Source: an uncultured Bacteroidota bacterium (GTDB taxonomy: Bacteria > Bacteroidota > Bacteroidia > UKL13-3). Taken from it: 6,645 nt of DNA. The translations under genes were made by a program, and so were the position numbers. Shown here piece after piece: positions 1 through 6,577 of the stretch. The stretch's first letter is position 1. Each line of letters starts with the position of its first letter. Location of the stretch: positions 1-6,645 of the forward strand of contig CAIVPY010000095.1 of assembly GCA_903907885.1 (NCBI GenBank), written 5' to 3'. The notes beneath the pieces were generated by a model that was not told the DNA's origin, searched no databases, and saw nothing but the letters and a program-made list of their open reading frames with translations.

Positions 1-348
1 AGGCATAGGTTTACGTCCTTCAGTCATTTTGTAGAACCATTCTCCATCTGAAACTTTATCCATTTCTGCAGAAGTAAAATCACCGCATGAGATATCTATT
101 TTCTCAGCTTTAGTTCCATCACCTTTACCTTTAGCACCGTGACAAGATTTACAGTGTTGGTTGTAAAGTTCTTTTCCTTCTCCAATCGATCCTGCATCCG
201 ACTTCATTGGATTTTTCTTTGAAGCATCAGCAGCAGCTACAGGCCATGGTTTGCCTTTAGGTTTGCTTTGAGCTGAAACTGAATTGCTAAACATAACGCA
301 AGTAGCTACAATTGCTGCACTTGCTAAAATTGTTTTTAGGTTTTTCAT
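1..348 (-). CDS. Periplasmic class I cytochrome c, 3' end cut off by the window
   Basis: The first 116 codons of a secreted monoheme cytochrome c are present; the rest lies beyond base 1. The start is the ATG at 346-348, followed by a short Lys-containing n-region, a hydrophobic stretch (about residues 7-20) and a signal peptidase I site after SVSA (residue 26). A Lys/Pro-rich linker then leads to the heme motif CKSCH at residues 66-70 (bases 139-153), followed by GAKGKGDG, the usual loop of this cytochrome type. The KPMP at residues 113-116 contains a good candidate for the axial Met (M115). The protein should act in the periplasm as a one-electron shuttle. It lies 27 bases downstream of the Ig-like membrane protein and so is probably co-transcribed with the NrfD and ferredoxin genes, as their electron donor or acceptor. 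Heme attachment is certain from the motif; the redox partner is inferred. Confidence 0.9.
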   Translation of the reverse strand, partial: MKNLKTILASAAIVATCVMFSNSVSAQSKPKGKPWPVAAADASKKNPMKSDAGSIGEGKELYNQHCKSCHGAKGKGDGTKAEKIDISCGDFTSAEMDKVSDGEWFYKMTEGRKPMP

Positions 349-375
349 ATTTATTTGTATTTGGGTTTTAATTTT

Positions 376-927
376 TTACTTTTTATTTAAACTACTAATT
401 CGTTTCATTTTAAATACTTGGAAAACTATATAAATTAAAGTTCCCCATATTGCAAGTATAATCAAATCTGATGCCACCATGAAATAAATTGGAGCATCGG
501 ACCTTGATCCCCAAAGAGACCTTTGGTGAGAAAGGTTTGGATCTTCCTTTACAATAACTCCCCATTTTATATCATGGGTTGTTTCGGTATCCATATAATT
601 TTCATCTTCTGTAATTTTTGCAATAACAGTAAGATTTCCTGTTTCTCCACCCGGTATATCAGTAGGGAACTCTAAACTTGCAGAACCATTCTCATCGGTT
701 GTAGCTTCACCTATTGGCAGTAAACTGAATAGTCGTTTAACATAAAATTTAATTGATAATTCTTTTACCGGTAGCGCTTCAGATACAACCAAAGCTTTAC
801 ATACTTTTTGACTATCGACAACTTCAAAGTTTAAAGTAATTTTAGCTTCTTTATCTTGTGCAAATGTAATAGCCGGTGCTAAAATAATACTTGCACATAT
901 TATTAAAAAATATTTATACACTTTCAT
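376..927 (-). CDS. Ig-like periplasmic protein with C-terminal membrane anchor, function unknown
   Basis: This 183-residue protein belongs to no family I can name. It has a signal peptide (residues 1-23, cleavage likely after TFA), then about 100 residues rich in alternating beta-strand patterns (27-127). That region contains TDENGSASLEFP (77-88), the turn-and-strand signature of an Ig-like or transthyretin-like sandwich. After a short linker there is one transmembrane helix (about 146-172) and a basic tail (KMKR, NKK) that should face the cytoplasm. It has a single Cys in the mature part (C43) and no heme or metal motif. It sits 8 bases after the NrfD gene and 27 bases before the cytochrome c gene. 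This suggests a structural or docking subunit that holds the soluble cytochrome near the membrane complex; that role is inference from position and topology only. Confidence 0.85.
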   Translation of the reverse strand: MKVYKYFLIICASIILAPAITFAQDKEAKITLNFEVVDSQKVCKALVVSEALPVKELSIKFYVKRLFSLLPIGEATTDENGSASLEFPTDIPGGETGNLTVIAKITEDENYMDTETTHDIKWGVIVKEDPNLSHQRSLWGSRSDAPIYFMVASDLIILAIWGTLIYIVFQVFKMKRISSLNKK

Positions 928-935
928 ATTGTTAA

Positions 936-2312
936 TTATTTATAGTTAATGATTTCATCTTTACCTTCTAGTTTACCTTCAGCTACTTCCCAAACAGATA
1001 TTATTGGGAAAAATCTTGAAAACAATGTTACAATAAGTAGCATAGCTGCAAAAGTTGCAGCAACAATTGTCATCTCTATTAAACTAGGAGAATAGTGTCT
1101 CCAAGAATCTGGTACATCTTGAATTGGTAAATAAGGATGCGCTAAACCCGGAATAACTATTAAATATCGCTTAAACCAACCAGCAATAACAACAAAAAAT
1201 GCAAGAATTGTAAGTGGTAGAGGTTTTCTCATAGCAGGAATTAGAGGCAATATTGCAGGTAATGCAATGCCAAAAACAACAACTAACCAATAGAAATGTG
1301 AATCTTCTCCTGTAAACAAATCAAGTAAGTGATTGGCATGTAACCCCGACATTTTGTATGCTGGTACCAAATATTCATTGATGTTAAAATAGCCATAAAT
1401 ACATGCCATTAATACAAGTGCTTTCCCAAGTTTGTCAAAGTGCATTTCAGTAAGATATTTCTCCAAATTATATGCTTTTCTAAACACAAACACTGCTACA
1501 ATCATTCCTGCAACACCTAATAAAAATGCTCCAGAAACAAAATAAGCTCCAAAGTTAGTGCTATCCCACTCTGCTCGTAATGTAGTAGCAAATAGCCATG
1601 CTGTAACAGTATGAATAGATACACCCAAAGGGATAACTAATACCGTTAATATTTTTACACTTTTCTTTAAAATTTTCCATTGCTCAGGAGAACCTTCCCA
1701 ACCAAAAGAAAATATTTCATACATTTTCATTTGCCATTTTGGTTTGTTTGTTAAGTGGTTTTTGCAAGTTGAAAGTGAAGGTATAAGTGGTATAAATAAC
1801 AAAATGGTACTTGCCGTTACATAAGTTAAAATAACGATGATATCCCACACAATTGGCGATTGGATACGGCCATGTATTACAAGGTGATACAATCTTTCTG
1901 GACGTCCCATTGCTGCAACTATACTAACACCTGCCAACATGATTGCCGCAACAGCAATTATTTCGGCAATTCTAGAGAGTGGCCTATACCATTGAAAATT
2001 TGTAAGTTTTAAGACTGCTGACATTAACACTCCTATTAGGCTAAGTGCAACAAAAAATACAAAATTTGAAATATAAACACCCCACATTGTATAATCTCTT
2101 AGTGAAACTGTTACATATTTACTTTTGGTTTCTTGAATGTAGTATGCGTATACACCTAACATACAAATTACTACTAAAAAAGCTATCCATACTTTACCCC
2201 AAAAGCCCCAATGTTGCACAGGGCGAAGCAAGTCTTCTTTCATTATCATAAACTCTTCTTGTGTGAAGGTTTCATGAGTAGTTTTATCGTTTTTAAAATT
2301 ATTTTCGCTCAT
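936..2312 (-). CDS. NrfD/PsrC-family quinol-binding membrane subunit, ten-helix type
   Basis: This 458-residue integral membrane protein should exchange electrons between menaquinone and the adjoining iron-sulfur protein. After a hydrophilic N-terminus of about 40 residues I count ten hydrophobic segments, near residues 42-60, 77-103, 114-135, 153-180, 221-243, 255-277, 296-316, 340-361, 366-390 and 411-436. Ten helices fit the ActC/ActF and DsrP/HmcC-like branch better than the eight-helix PsrC. Features that fit the family are GRPERLYHL (136-144), the helix-embedded His in SIHTVTAWLFA (H234), the NINEYL segment with E313, and the C-terminal WRHYSPSLIEM region (404-414) followed by SRFFP. 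The long loop between helices 4 and 5 (181-220) is polar. The gene starts 18 bases after the ferredoxin gene ends, the usual FeS-then-NrfD order. No heme motif is present. Family is clear; whether it oxidises or reduces quinone is not. Confidence 0.93.
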   Translation of the reverse strand: MSENNFKNDKTTHETFTQEEFMIMKEDLLRPVQHWGFWGKVWIAFLVVICMLGVYAYYIQETKSKYVTVSLRDYTMWGVYISNFVFFVALSLIGVLMSAVLKLTNFQWYRPLSRIAEIIAVAAIMLAGVSIVAAMGRPERLYHLVIHGRIQSPIVWDIIVILTYVTASTILLFIPLIPSLSTCKNHLTNKPKWQMKMYEIFSFGWEGSPEQWKILKKSVKILTVLVIPLGVSIHTVTAWLFATTLRAEWDSTNFGAYFVSGAFLLGVAGMIVAVFVFRKAYNLEKYLTEMHFDKLGKALVLMACIYGYFNINEYLVPAYKMSGLHANHLLDLFTGEDSHFYWLVVVFGIALPAILPLIPAMRKPLPLTILAFFVVIAGWFKRYLIVIPGLAHPYLPIQDVPDSWRHYSPSLIEMTIVAATFAAMLLIVTLFSRFFPIISVWEVAEGKLEGKDEIINYK

Positions 2313-2330
2313 AAAATTATTTTTTTAAAT

Positions 2331-3263
2331 TTATTCGGCTTTATTGTGAACTTCTGTGGCCTCTTCAAAAGGGAACTGGCGCTTAACTGGTGGTAAATAA
2401 TATACACGTGGTTTAGTACCTAATTCTTCAAATTGTCGATAACCAGCTCTGCTACGTAGCAATTCTTTTAATCTAAATGTTTCTTCACCATTTGTAACTG
2501 TATCTTCATTTTCGTCTCCAAAGAAAATAGTACCATTAGGGCATTCTGTAACACAACTAGGTAATACACCTTTGGCTGCTGCATCTGGGCAGAAATCACA
2601 TTTTGATACCGTACCTTCTGTTGATGGTTTTGTAGTACAGCATTTGTCTTTTTCTTTATCATTTGCGTGATCTTCAAAATGCTTCATCGACTCTGGTCGT
2701 CCAAAATTGAAGGTACGAGCAGAGTAAGGGCATGCTGCCATACAAAATTTACATCCAATACATCTGTCATTATCTACTGCTACAATACCATCAGTACGTT
2801 TAAAAGTAGCATCAACCGGACAAACTTTTGTACAAGGAGGATTATCGCAATGGTAACAAGTTTGAGGGAACCAATACGGAGCTCCTAACTCAGAATCTTG
2901 CATTCTCTTCACTTTAAGCCACTCAACAGGCGGCATTAATCCATGCATACTTTGACATCCTTCGATACATTTACGTTCGTTAGCACATCGTGCAAGATCA
3001 ATAACCATGATAAACTTTTTGCCTGCAATACCCTCACGAAGTGAGTGTTCTTGTAGTACTTTTTCAGAAGGATGGTTAATCATACTACTATCAACTTCAA
3101 CTAGCTTTCCATCAGCTGTGAGTACTTTTACCATCTCCCCAGTATCTTTACTCTCATCAGCCAATAGGCTTTTTGCTCCTAGTCCTGCAATAGTTGCAGT
3201 GCCAGCAAGCAAACCAAACTTTAGGAATTTCCGTCTGCTTGACTCTTCGTTTTCGTTTTTCAT
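2331..3263 (-). CDS. Tat-exported four-cluster ferredoxin subunit (NrfC/PsrB/DmsB-like)
   Basis: This 310-residue iron-sulfur electron carrier should sit on the periplasmic face of the NrfD-type protein. The N-terminus has a twin-arginine signal (SSRRKFLKFG, R10/R11) and a hydrophobic stretch to about residue 34, so it is probably exported folded with its clusters. Cys groups follow the DmsB layout: group I C93, C99, C103; group II C136, C139, C144, C148P; group III C168, C171, C174, C178P; group IV C222, C225, C237, C241P. Group I lacks its second Cys: the position is E96, so one cluster may be [3Fe-4S] or carry a Glu ligand. A CC pair (208-209) lies in the insert before group IV. The length is greater than in typical 200-240-residue relatives because of the signal region and an extra 50-residue segment (about 40-82). 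It is encoded between a DUF5777-like barrel and NrfD; no catalytic molybdopterin subunit is adjacent. Confidence 0.93.
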   Translation of the reverse strand: MKNENEESSRRKFLKFGLLAGTATIAGLGAKSLLADESKDTGEMVKVLTADGKLVEVDSSMINHPSEKVLQEHSLREGIAGKKFIMVIDLARCANERKCIEGCQSMHGLMPPVEWLKVKRMQDSELGAPYWFPQTCYHCDNPPCTKVCPVDATFKRTDGIVAVDNDRCIGCKFCMAACPYSARTFNFGRPESMKHFEDHANDKEKDKCCTTKPSTEGTVSKCDFCPDAAAKGVLPSCVTECPNGTIFFGDENEDTVTNGEETFRLKELLRSRAGYRQFEELGTKPRVYYLPPVKRQFPFEEATEVHNKAE

Positions 3264-3308
3264 AATTGAATATTCTATTATTTGTTTAAAATAATTATTA
3301 GATAATAA

Positions 3309-4190
3309 TTAAAATCCCCATTGACGAGTGATATTAAACCCAATAATCCATGAAGGTACACCTAAATTTTTAAAATCATTTGTGTTATATAACTTAGAAT
3401 CTTGACTAAGTATTCCATTGGCATTACAAACAAAAATTTGGAATTGGTGATTACCTGTTGAAACTTCTAACCCAATTCCTAAATTTGGTTTTGGTTGGGT
3501 TGCTTTAGCAATATCATCTACCCCTAATGGATGGTTATATTCAACTAAAATAGATGACTGTGGGCTGAATTTATATCTACCTACAGCCGTTACACCATAA
3601 AACAAATGTTTGCCTGCATAGGATGCTGAATCTATTAAGTTATAATATGCACAGTATCCTCCTACTTGAAGTGATAAGTGACTATTTACTTTACGAGAAA
3701 TCATTAATTCATTATAATAAGTTAATTTATTATATTGATTTGTTACTCCTGTTGAATTAAGTATTTTGGTATCATTTATGAACTTACGTGCTACATTTCC
3801 AAAATATGTAACTGTTACTGGCATTCCTGAAGTTTTTTGCTTCAACAATTTATATTTCCAATTTAAGTCGTAAGTGTTCTGAGTTTTGCAAGAACCAAAA
3901 CCCATTGTTAAATCTCTAGTAATACCGTATGTAAAGTTTAAACGAATATTTGATGGAGCATATATTCCATATAAATCATCAAATCTATCCATTGTACCAA
4001 AACGATGTTGAATGGCTACATCTAACGAATGATTGCCATTAGTCTCTGTCGTAAAATTATTCATAACAAAACCATGCTCAAAAGTATTTCTAACAGGTTC
4101 TGGTGCTGAGGCTCCGTCTTGAGCAAATAATGAAATAGGCATTGCTGTTAATGCTATTATCATAAGTTTCTTTAAATTCATATTTTTCAT
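3309..4190 (-). CDS. DUF5777-like outer-membrane beta-barrel protein
   Basis: This 293-residue secreted protein looks like an outer-membrane barrel. A signal peptide ends at SLFA (residue 23), followed by EPVRNTFE (31-38) and a segment with the HRFG motif (62-65), which resembles the start of the DUF5777 barrel family that I recall from Bacteroidota. The rest is a series of alternating hydrophobic/polar strands with aromatic girdles and short turns (for example RLNFTYGI, YKLLKQK and RYKFSPQSSILVEYNHPLG), ending in RQWGF with a terminal Phe, as is usual for barrels recognised by the BAM machinery. It has no heme or metal motif. It lies 22 bases after a heme lipoprotein gene and 45 bases before the ferredoxin gene, so it seems part of the same operon. 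A role as a pore or as an outer-membrane scaffold for the lipoprotein cytochromes is possible but unproven. An alternative start at Met4 would change little. Confidence 0.8.
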   Translation of the reverse strand: MKNMNLKKLMIIALTAMPISLFAQDGASAPEPVRNTFEHGFVMNNFTTETNGNHSLDVAIQHRFGTMDRFDDLYGIYAPSNIRLNFTYGITRDLTMGFGSCKTQNTYDLNWKYKLLKQKTSGMPVTVTYFGNVARKFINDTKILNSTGVTNQYNKLTYYNELMISRKVNSHLSLQVGGYCAYYNLIDSASYAGKHLFYGVTAVGRYKFSPQSSILVEYNHPLGVDDIAKATQPKPNLGIGLEVSTGNHQFQIFVCNANGILSQDSKLYNTNDFKNLGVPSWIIGFNITRQWGF

Positions 4191-4212
4191 TGCTTTTCTA
4201 GTTATCTATTTG

Positions 4213-4611
4213 TTAATTATTTTGAGAACCTTGCTGAATCCAAAGTTCAATTGCTTTTATTTTACCAGCCGATAATTTTCCAATAGGAGGCATGGGCTTA
4301 GTAGTTCCAATTACACGAGAGTATAATTTACTATTACCAGGTAATGTATCGGTAGCATCAACATAACCTAAACCTGTTAACTGATCGTAGGCTTTTCCAA
4401 CCTCCAAGTTAGGTGTAATTCCACCTGTAATATGGCAACCTGAACCTAAACAATTGGAAGTAAAAAGAGGTTGAATACTTTCGTTAAAACTAATAGGCTT
4501 ACTTGTGTCAATTGGTGCAGATGTATCAGCAGTAGACAAATAGTCTTTCTCGCAAGATGCAAAAAACACAACGCATAATAGAAATGGAATTATTTTATTT
4601 AGTGTTTTCAT
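4213..4611 (-). CDS. Small heme lipoprotein with CX4CH motif
   Basis: This 132-residue protein has a lipoprotein signal with lipobox FASC (Cys20) followed by EKD, so it should be membrane-anchored outside the cytoplasm. After a Ser/Thr/Pro linker comes FNESIQPLFTSNC, the start of a cytochrome-c-like fold. The putative heme motif is CLGSGCH at residues 54-60 (bases 4432-4452), with four residues between the cysteines instead of two. The downstream KPMPPIGKLS (105-114) offers M107 as axial ligand, and the C-terminal helix KIKAIELWIQQG (117-128) matches the last helix of class I cytochromes. This layout is like the short 'planctomycete-type' cytochrome domain, in which CX4CH occurs. The gene starts 2 bases after the stop of the large heme lipoprotein gene, which suggests translational coupling and a shared role in periplasmic electron transfer. 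Covalent heme attachment is likely but not certain with this spacing. Confidence 0.85.
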   Translation of the reverse strand: MKTLNKIIPFLLCVVFFASCEKDYLSTADTSAPIDTSKPISFNESIQPLFTSNCLGSGCHITGGITPNLEVGKAYDQLTGLGYVDATDTLPGNSKLYSRVIGTTKPMPPIGKLSAGKIKAIELWIQQGSQNN

Positions 4612-4613
4612 AA

Positions 4614-5984
4614 TTATTTAAATGTCAAAGTTTCTTTAACCGAACCAATATGATTTTTTCCATCATTATCCATTAATGCTACACCAAATACGTAGTTTTT
4701 GTTTGCATTTAAGTCAAATTGTACATCATCAGGATTAGTGGTTTTTAATTTACGCTTTATAAGAACCTGATATTTTTGATGATGGTTAGTAGAAGTAAAC
4801 AATGAGTTTGAGATCTGAGTTGGAGTTACATTTGATATGGCAACAATATCAGCAGAACTGCTTCCTGCTGTAGGCACTGTTAAATAATGTCCTGGAGAAC
4901 CAGATAGGCCTCTTAAATAAGCAACTATATCGTCCTTTTCTTCGGAGCTTAATGCCCCCCAATAATCACTCATATCAGCAACATTGTCCATTGCATCAAA
5001 ATAAGCTTTTCTTGCCTTTTTATTTTGACCAATAGCATTGATAGCACCAGCTTCAGCTCCCGAACCATTTGGCCCATGGCATGTTTCACATCTTGATTCA
5101 TAAATTGTAAGGCCGTTGCTAACATTACCTTTCATTGTTGTTTTGTTTAATAAATAGTATGATGGGTCAAGCAAGGCTGTAGAACCATTAGGCAAGGTAA
5201 CACTTTGTGAAGTACCATCCCACTCATAAGCAGGACCCGAACGATCTGTAGAACCATTTGAATTTCTTGTGGCCAATTTATCACCAGCATCATAAACTAA
5301 ACCAGCTGAACTGGCTGTCATATCATGTGCATATCCTAATGGTGCCGAAGTAGCTAAACTCCAATTCCAAATATCAACTGAACCTGAATTTGGTGTCATC
5401 GTTGCTGTATTTCCAGAACCATGGCAACTTGCCTCACAGCCAACTGTTGCAAAATTTCCTTTAGTACCTATCGCAGAAGCAATTTCAAAGGCCATAGCAA
5501 ATTTGTCGCTATTGCGTTGCGAAGTCCAACCGTTATTGGGGTCACTTGGTTTTAGTGGGACATTATATCCATTATAAATCCAAGAATGTTGCGATAAATT
5601 AACAGTTGAATCATACCATTCAGCAAGTATGTATAAATAGTTTGCATCATAGCCTGCTTTTAAGGTTAGTTTAGAATCACCACCTTTACTAAAATTAGTT
5701 AATCCACTAAAAGTATTGGTCATATTTAATGCACCATCACCATATAAAGAACCTGTACTAACATCTTTAGCATTAATGGTTAAAAAATTGGCTGTTTTCC
5801 AATAAGGCGAATTAAGTGCAATCGGAGCAGCACTCGCATATTATGCTTCAAGTGTTGTTGTAGCTTGAGAAACTTTAGGTGGAGCCTTAGGTGGTAGAGT
5901 GTAGGAAAAATCCTTTTCGCATGCACCAAACGAAAGAACGATTACACTCAATAACAAAATGTTTAAATAAATTTTCTTAGTCAT
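4614..5984 (-). pseudogene. Lipoprotein with ethylbenzene-dehydrogenase-type heme domain and inserted cytochrome c, interrupted by an in-frame TAA
   Basis: Read through, this is a 456-codon gene starting at the ATG 5982-5984. Codons 1-22 encode a lipoprotein signal (lipobox FGAC, Cys22, then EKD), followed by a Pro-rich linker. Codon 48 is TAA (5841-5843), after which the frame stays open to 4614. The next 39 codons before the first Met (base 5723) still read as the family's N-terminal strand region (YASAAPIALNSPYWKTA), so this is an interrupted gene and not two genes. Later parts are an ethylbenzene-dehydrogenase-like heme domain (LKAGYDANYLYILAEWYDST, residues 108-127), a CX3CH at 183-188 (bases 5421-5438), a cytochrome c domain with CETCH at 299-303 (bases 5076-5090), and the heme-domain end (HQKYQVLIKRKLKTT, 402-416). 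A product started at 5723 would lack any export signal and could not receive heme in the periplasm. The cause could be a real point mutation (for example CAA to TAA) or a sequencing error. It is first in its operon, with a terminator just upstream; I see no clear TAnnTTTG promoter. Confidence 0.82.
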
Positions 5985-6078
5985 TATGATATTTTTTAGT
6001 TTTAAATGAAAAAAGTTCTGTTAATATTATTTCTCAAGTTTGAAAATATTGCTTCTAAATAATATTATATAAACAGTA

Positions 6079-6111
6079 AAAAACCGATTGAATCTAGTCC
6101 AATCGGTTTTT
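6079..6111 (-). terminator. Intrinsic terminator ending the 6125-6532 unit
   Basis: A perfect 12-bp stem (6079-6090 pairing with 6100-6111) encloses a 9-base loop. The core is CCGATTG/CAATCGG, with an A-run on one side and a T-run on the other. On the minus strand the transcript ends in six U residues, so it should stop transcription coming from the lipoprotein gene, whose stop codon is 14 bases upstream. The symmetric A/T flanks mean it could also work on the plus strand. It separates the lipoprotein/YceI unit from the redox operon that starts at 5984. Confidence 0.88.
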
Positions 6112-6124
6112 ATTGAATATTGTA

Positions 6125-6532
6125 TTATTTACAGATAAAATCAAGAGTAACCGGGTTTACTGAGTTTTTAACTTGAACAGTAAATCCATTGGTTGTGTAT
6201 GTATAATTGTTTGCATCTTTATATTGAGCTGCAATATAATAACTACCTACCGCCAAGCCTTTAACATTAAAGTTACCCGCAGAATCTGCTTGCCAAAATT
6301 GATTAAATGCTTTTGTAGTTATATTATCCGAAATTTTAATTGTAGCAAATGGAGCTGCAATTGGTGACGCAGATATTGCAAAATCTATATATTTCACAGA
6401 ACCTTTTATTAGTGCTTGTCCATCTGATACCGATTTAACGATTTCTACTGTTTTAGTTTCATCTTTGGTACAAGAAGCAAACATAAATGCACCTATTGTT
6501 ATTATTGAAAGAATTATTTTATACGTTTTCAT
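6125..6532 (-). CDS. Small lipoprotein with carboxypeptidase-regulatory-like beta-sandwich domain
   Basis: This 135-residue protein has a lipoprotein signal with lipobox FASC (Cys21) followed by TKDE, so it should be anchored in a membrane outside the cytoplasm. The mature part reads as one beta-sandwich. ALIKGSVKYID (40-50) opens the domain and FATIKISDN (62-70) is the second strand. ADSAGNFNVKGLAVGSYYIAAQY (82-104) has the 'D-x-x-G-x-F-x-x-x-x-L-x-x-G-x-Y' pattern of carboxypeptidase-regulatory and transthyretin-like domains. There is no enzyme motif. It lies 44 bases after the YceI-like gene and is followed directly by a strong terminator, so it is the last gene of that unit and separate from the heme/NrfD operon. 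A binding or structural role at the cell surface is likely; the partner is unknown. Confidence 0.85.
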   Translation of the reverse strand: MKTYKIILSIITIGAFMFASCTKDETKTVEIVKSVSDGQALIKGSVKYIDFAISASPIAAPFATIKISDNITTKAFNQFWQADSAGNFNVKGLAVGSYYIAAQYKDANNYTYTTNGFTVQVKNSVNPVTLDFICK

Positions 6533-6577
6533 ATTTTTATATTTTTGTTTATTTTAAATGGTTTTTATTAAAAATGA

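Noticed and set aside
2045..3294. Short open frames on the plus strand at 2045-2251, 2211-2396, 2667-2888 and 3007-3294
   Set aside because: They lie antisense to clearly functional NrfD and ferredoxin genes, have no recognisable domain or signal, and overlap each other or gene ends. They are shadows of the real genes, as are the plus-strand frame at 6173-6367 and the minus-strand frame at 2468-2677.
3292..3311. AT-only inverted repeat (9-bp arms, 2-base centre) between the barrel and ferredoxin genes
   Set aside because: It has no G or C in the arms and too small a loop for a stable hairpin, and it overlaps the stop codon of the barrel gene. In such AT-rich sequence it is expected by chance and should not split the operon.
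5841..5843. Recoding or a variant genetic code at the TAA in the heme lipoprotein gene
   Set aside because: All complete genes here end in TAA, so TAA is a normal stop in this organism. Known recoding to selenocysteine or pyrrolysine uses TGA or TAG. A mutation or sequence error is simpler.
5985..6078. Bacteroidota-type promoter (TTG plus TAnnTTTG) for the redox operon
   Set aside because: A promoter is expected between the terminator and the start at 5984. The best match (TTG in AACTTGAG with a poor -7 element about 19 bases later) agrees at too few positions to report.
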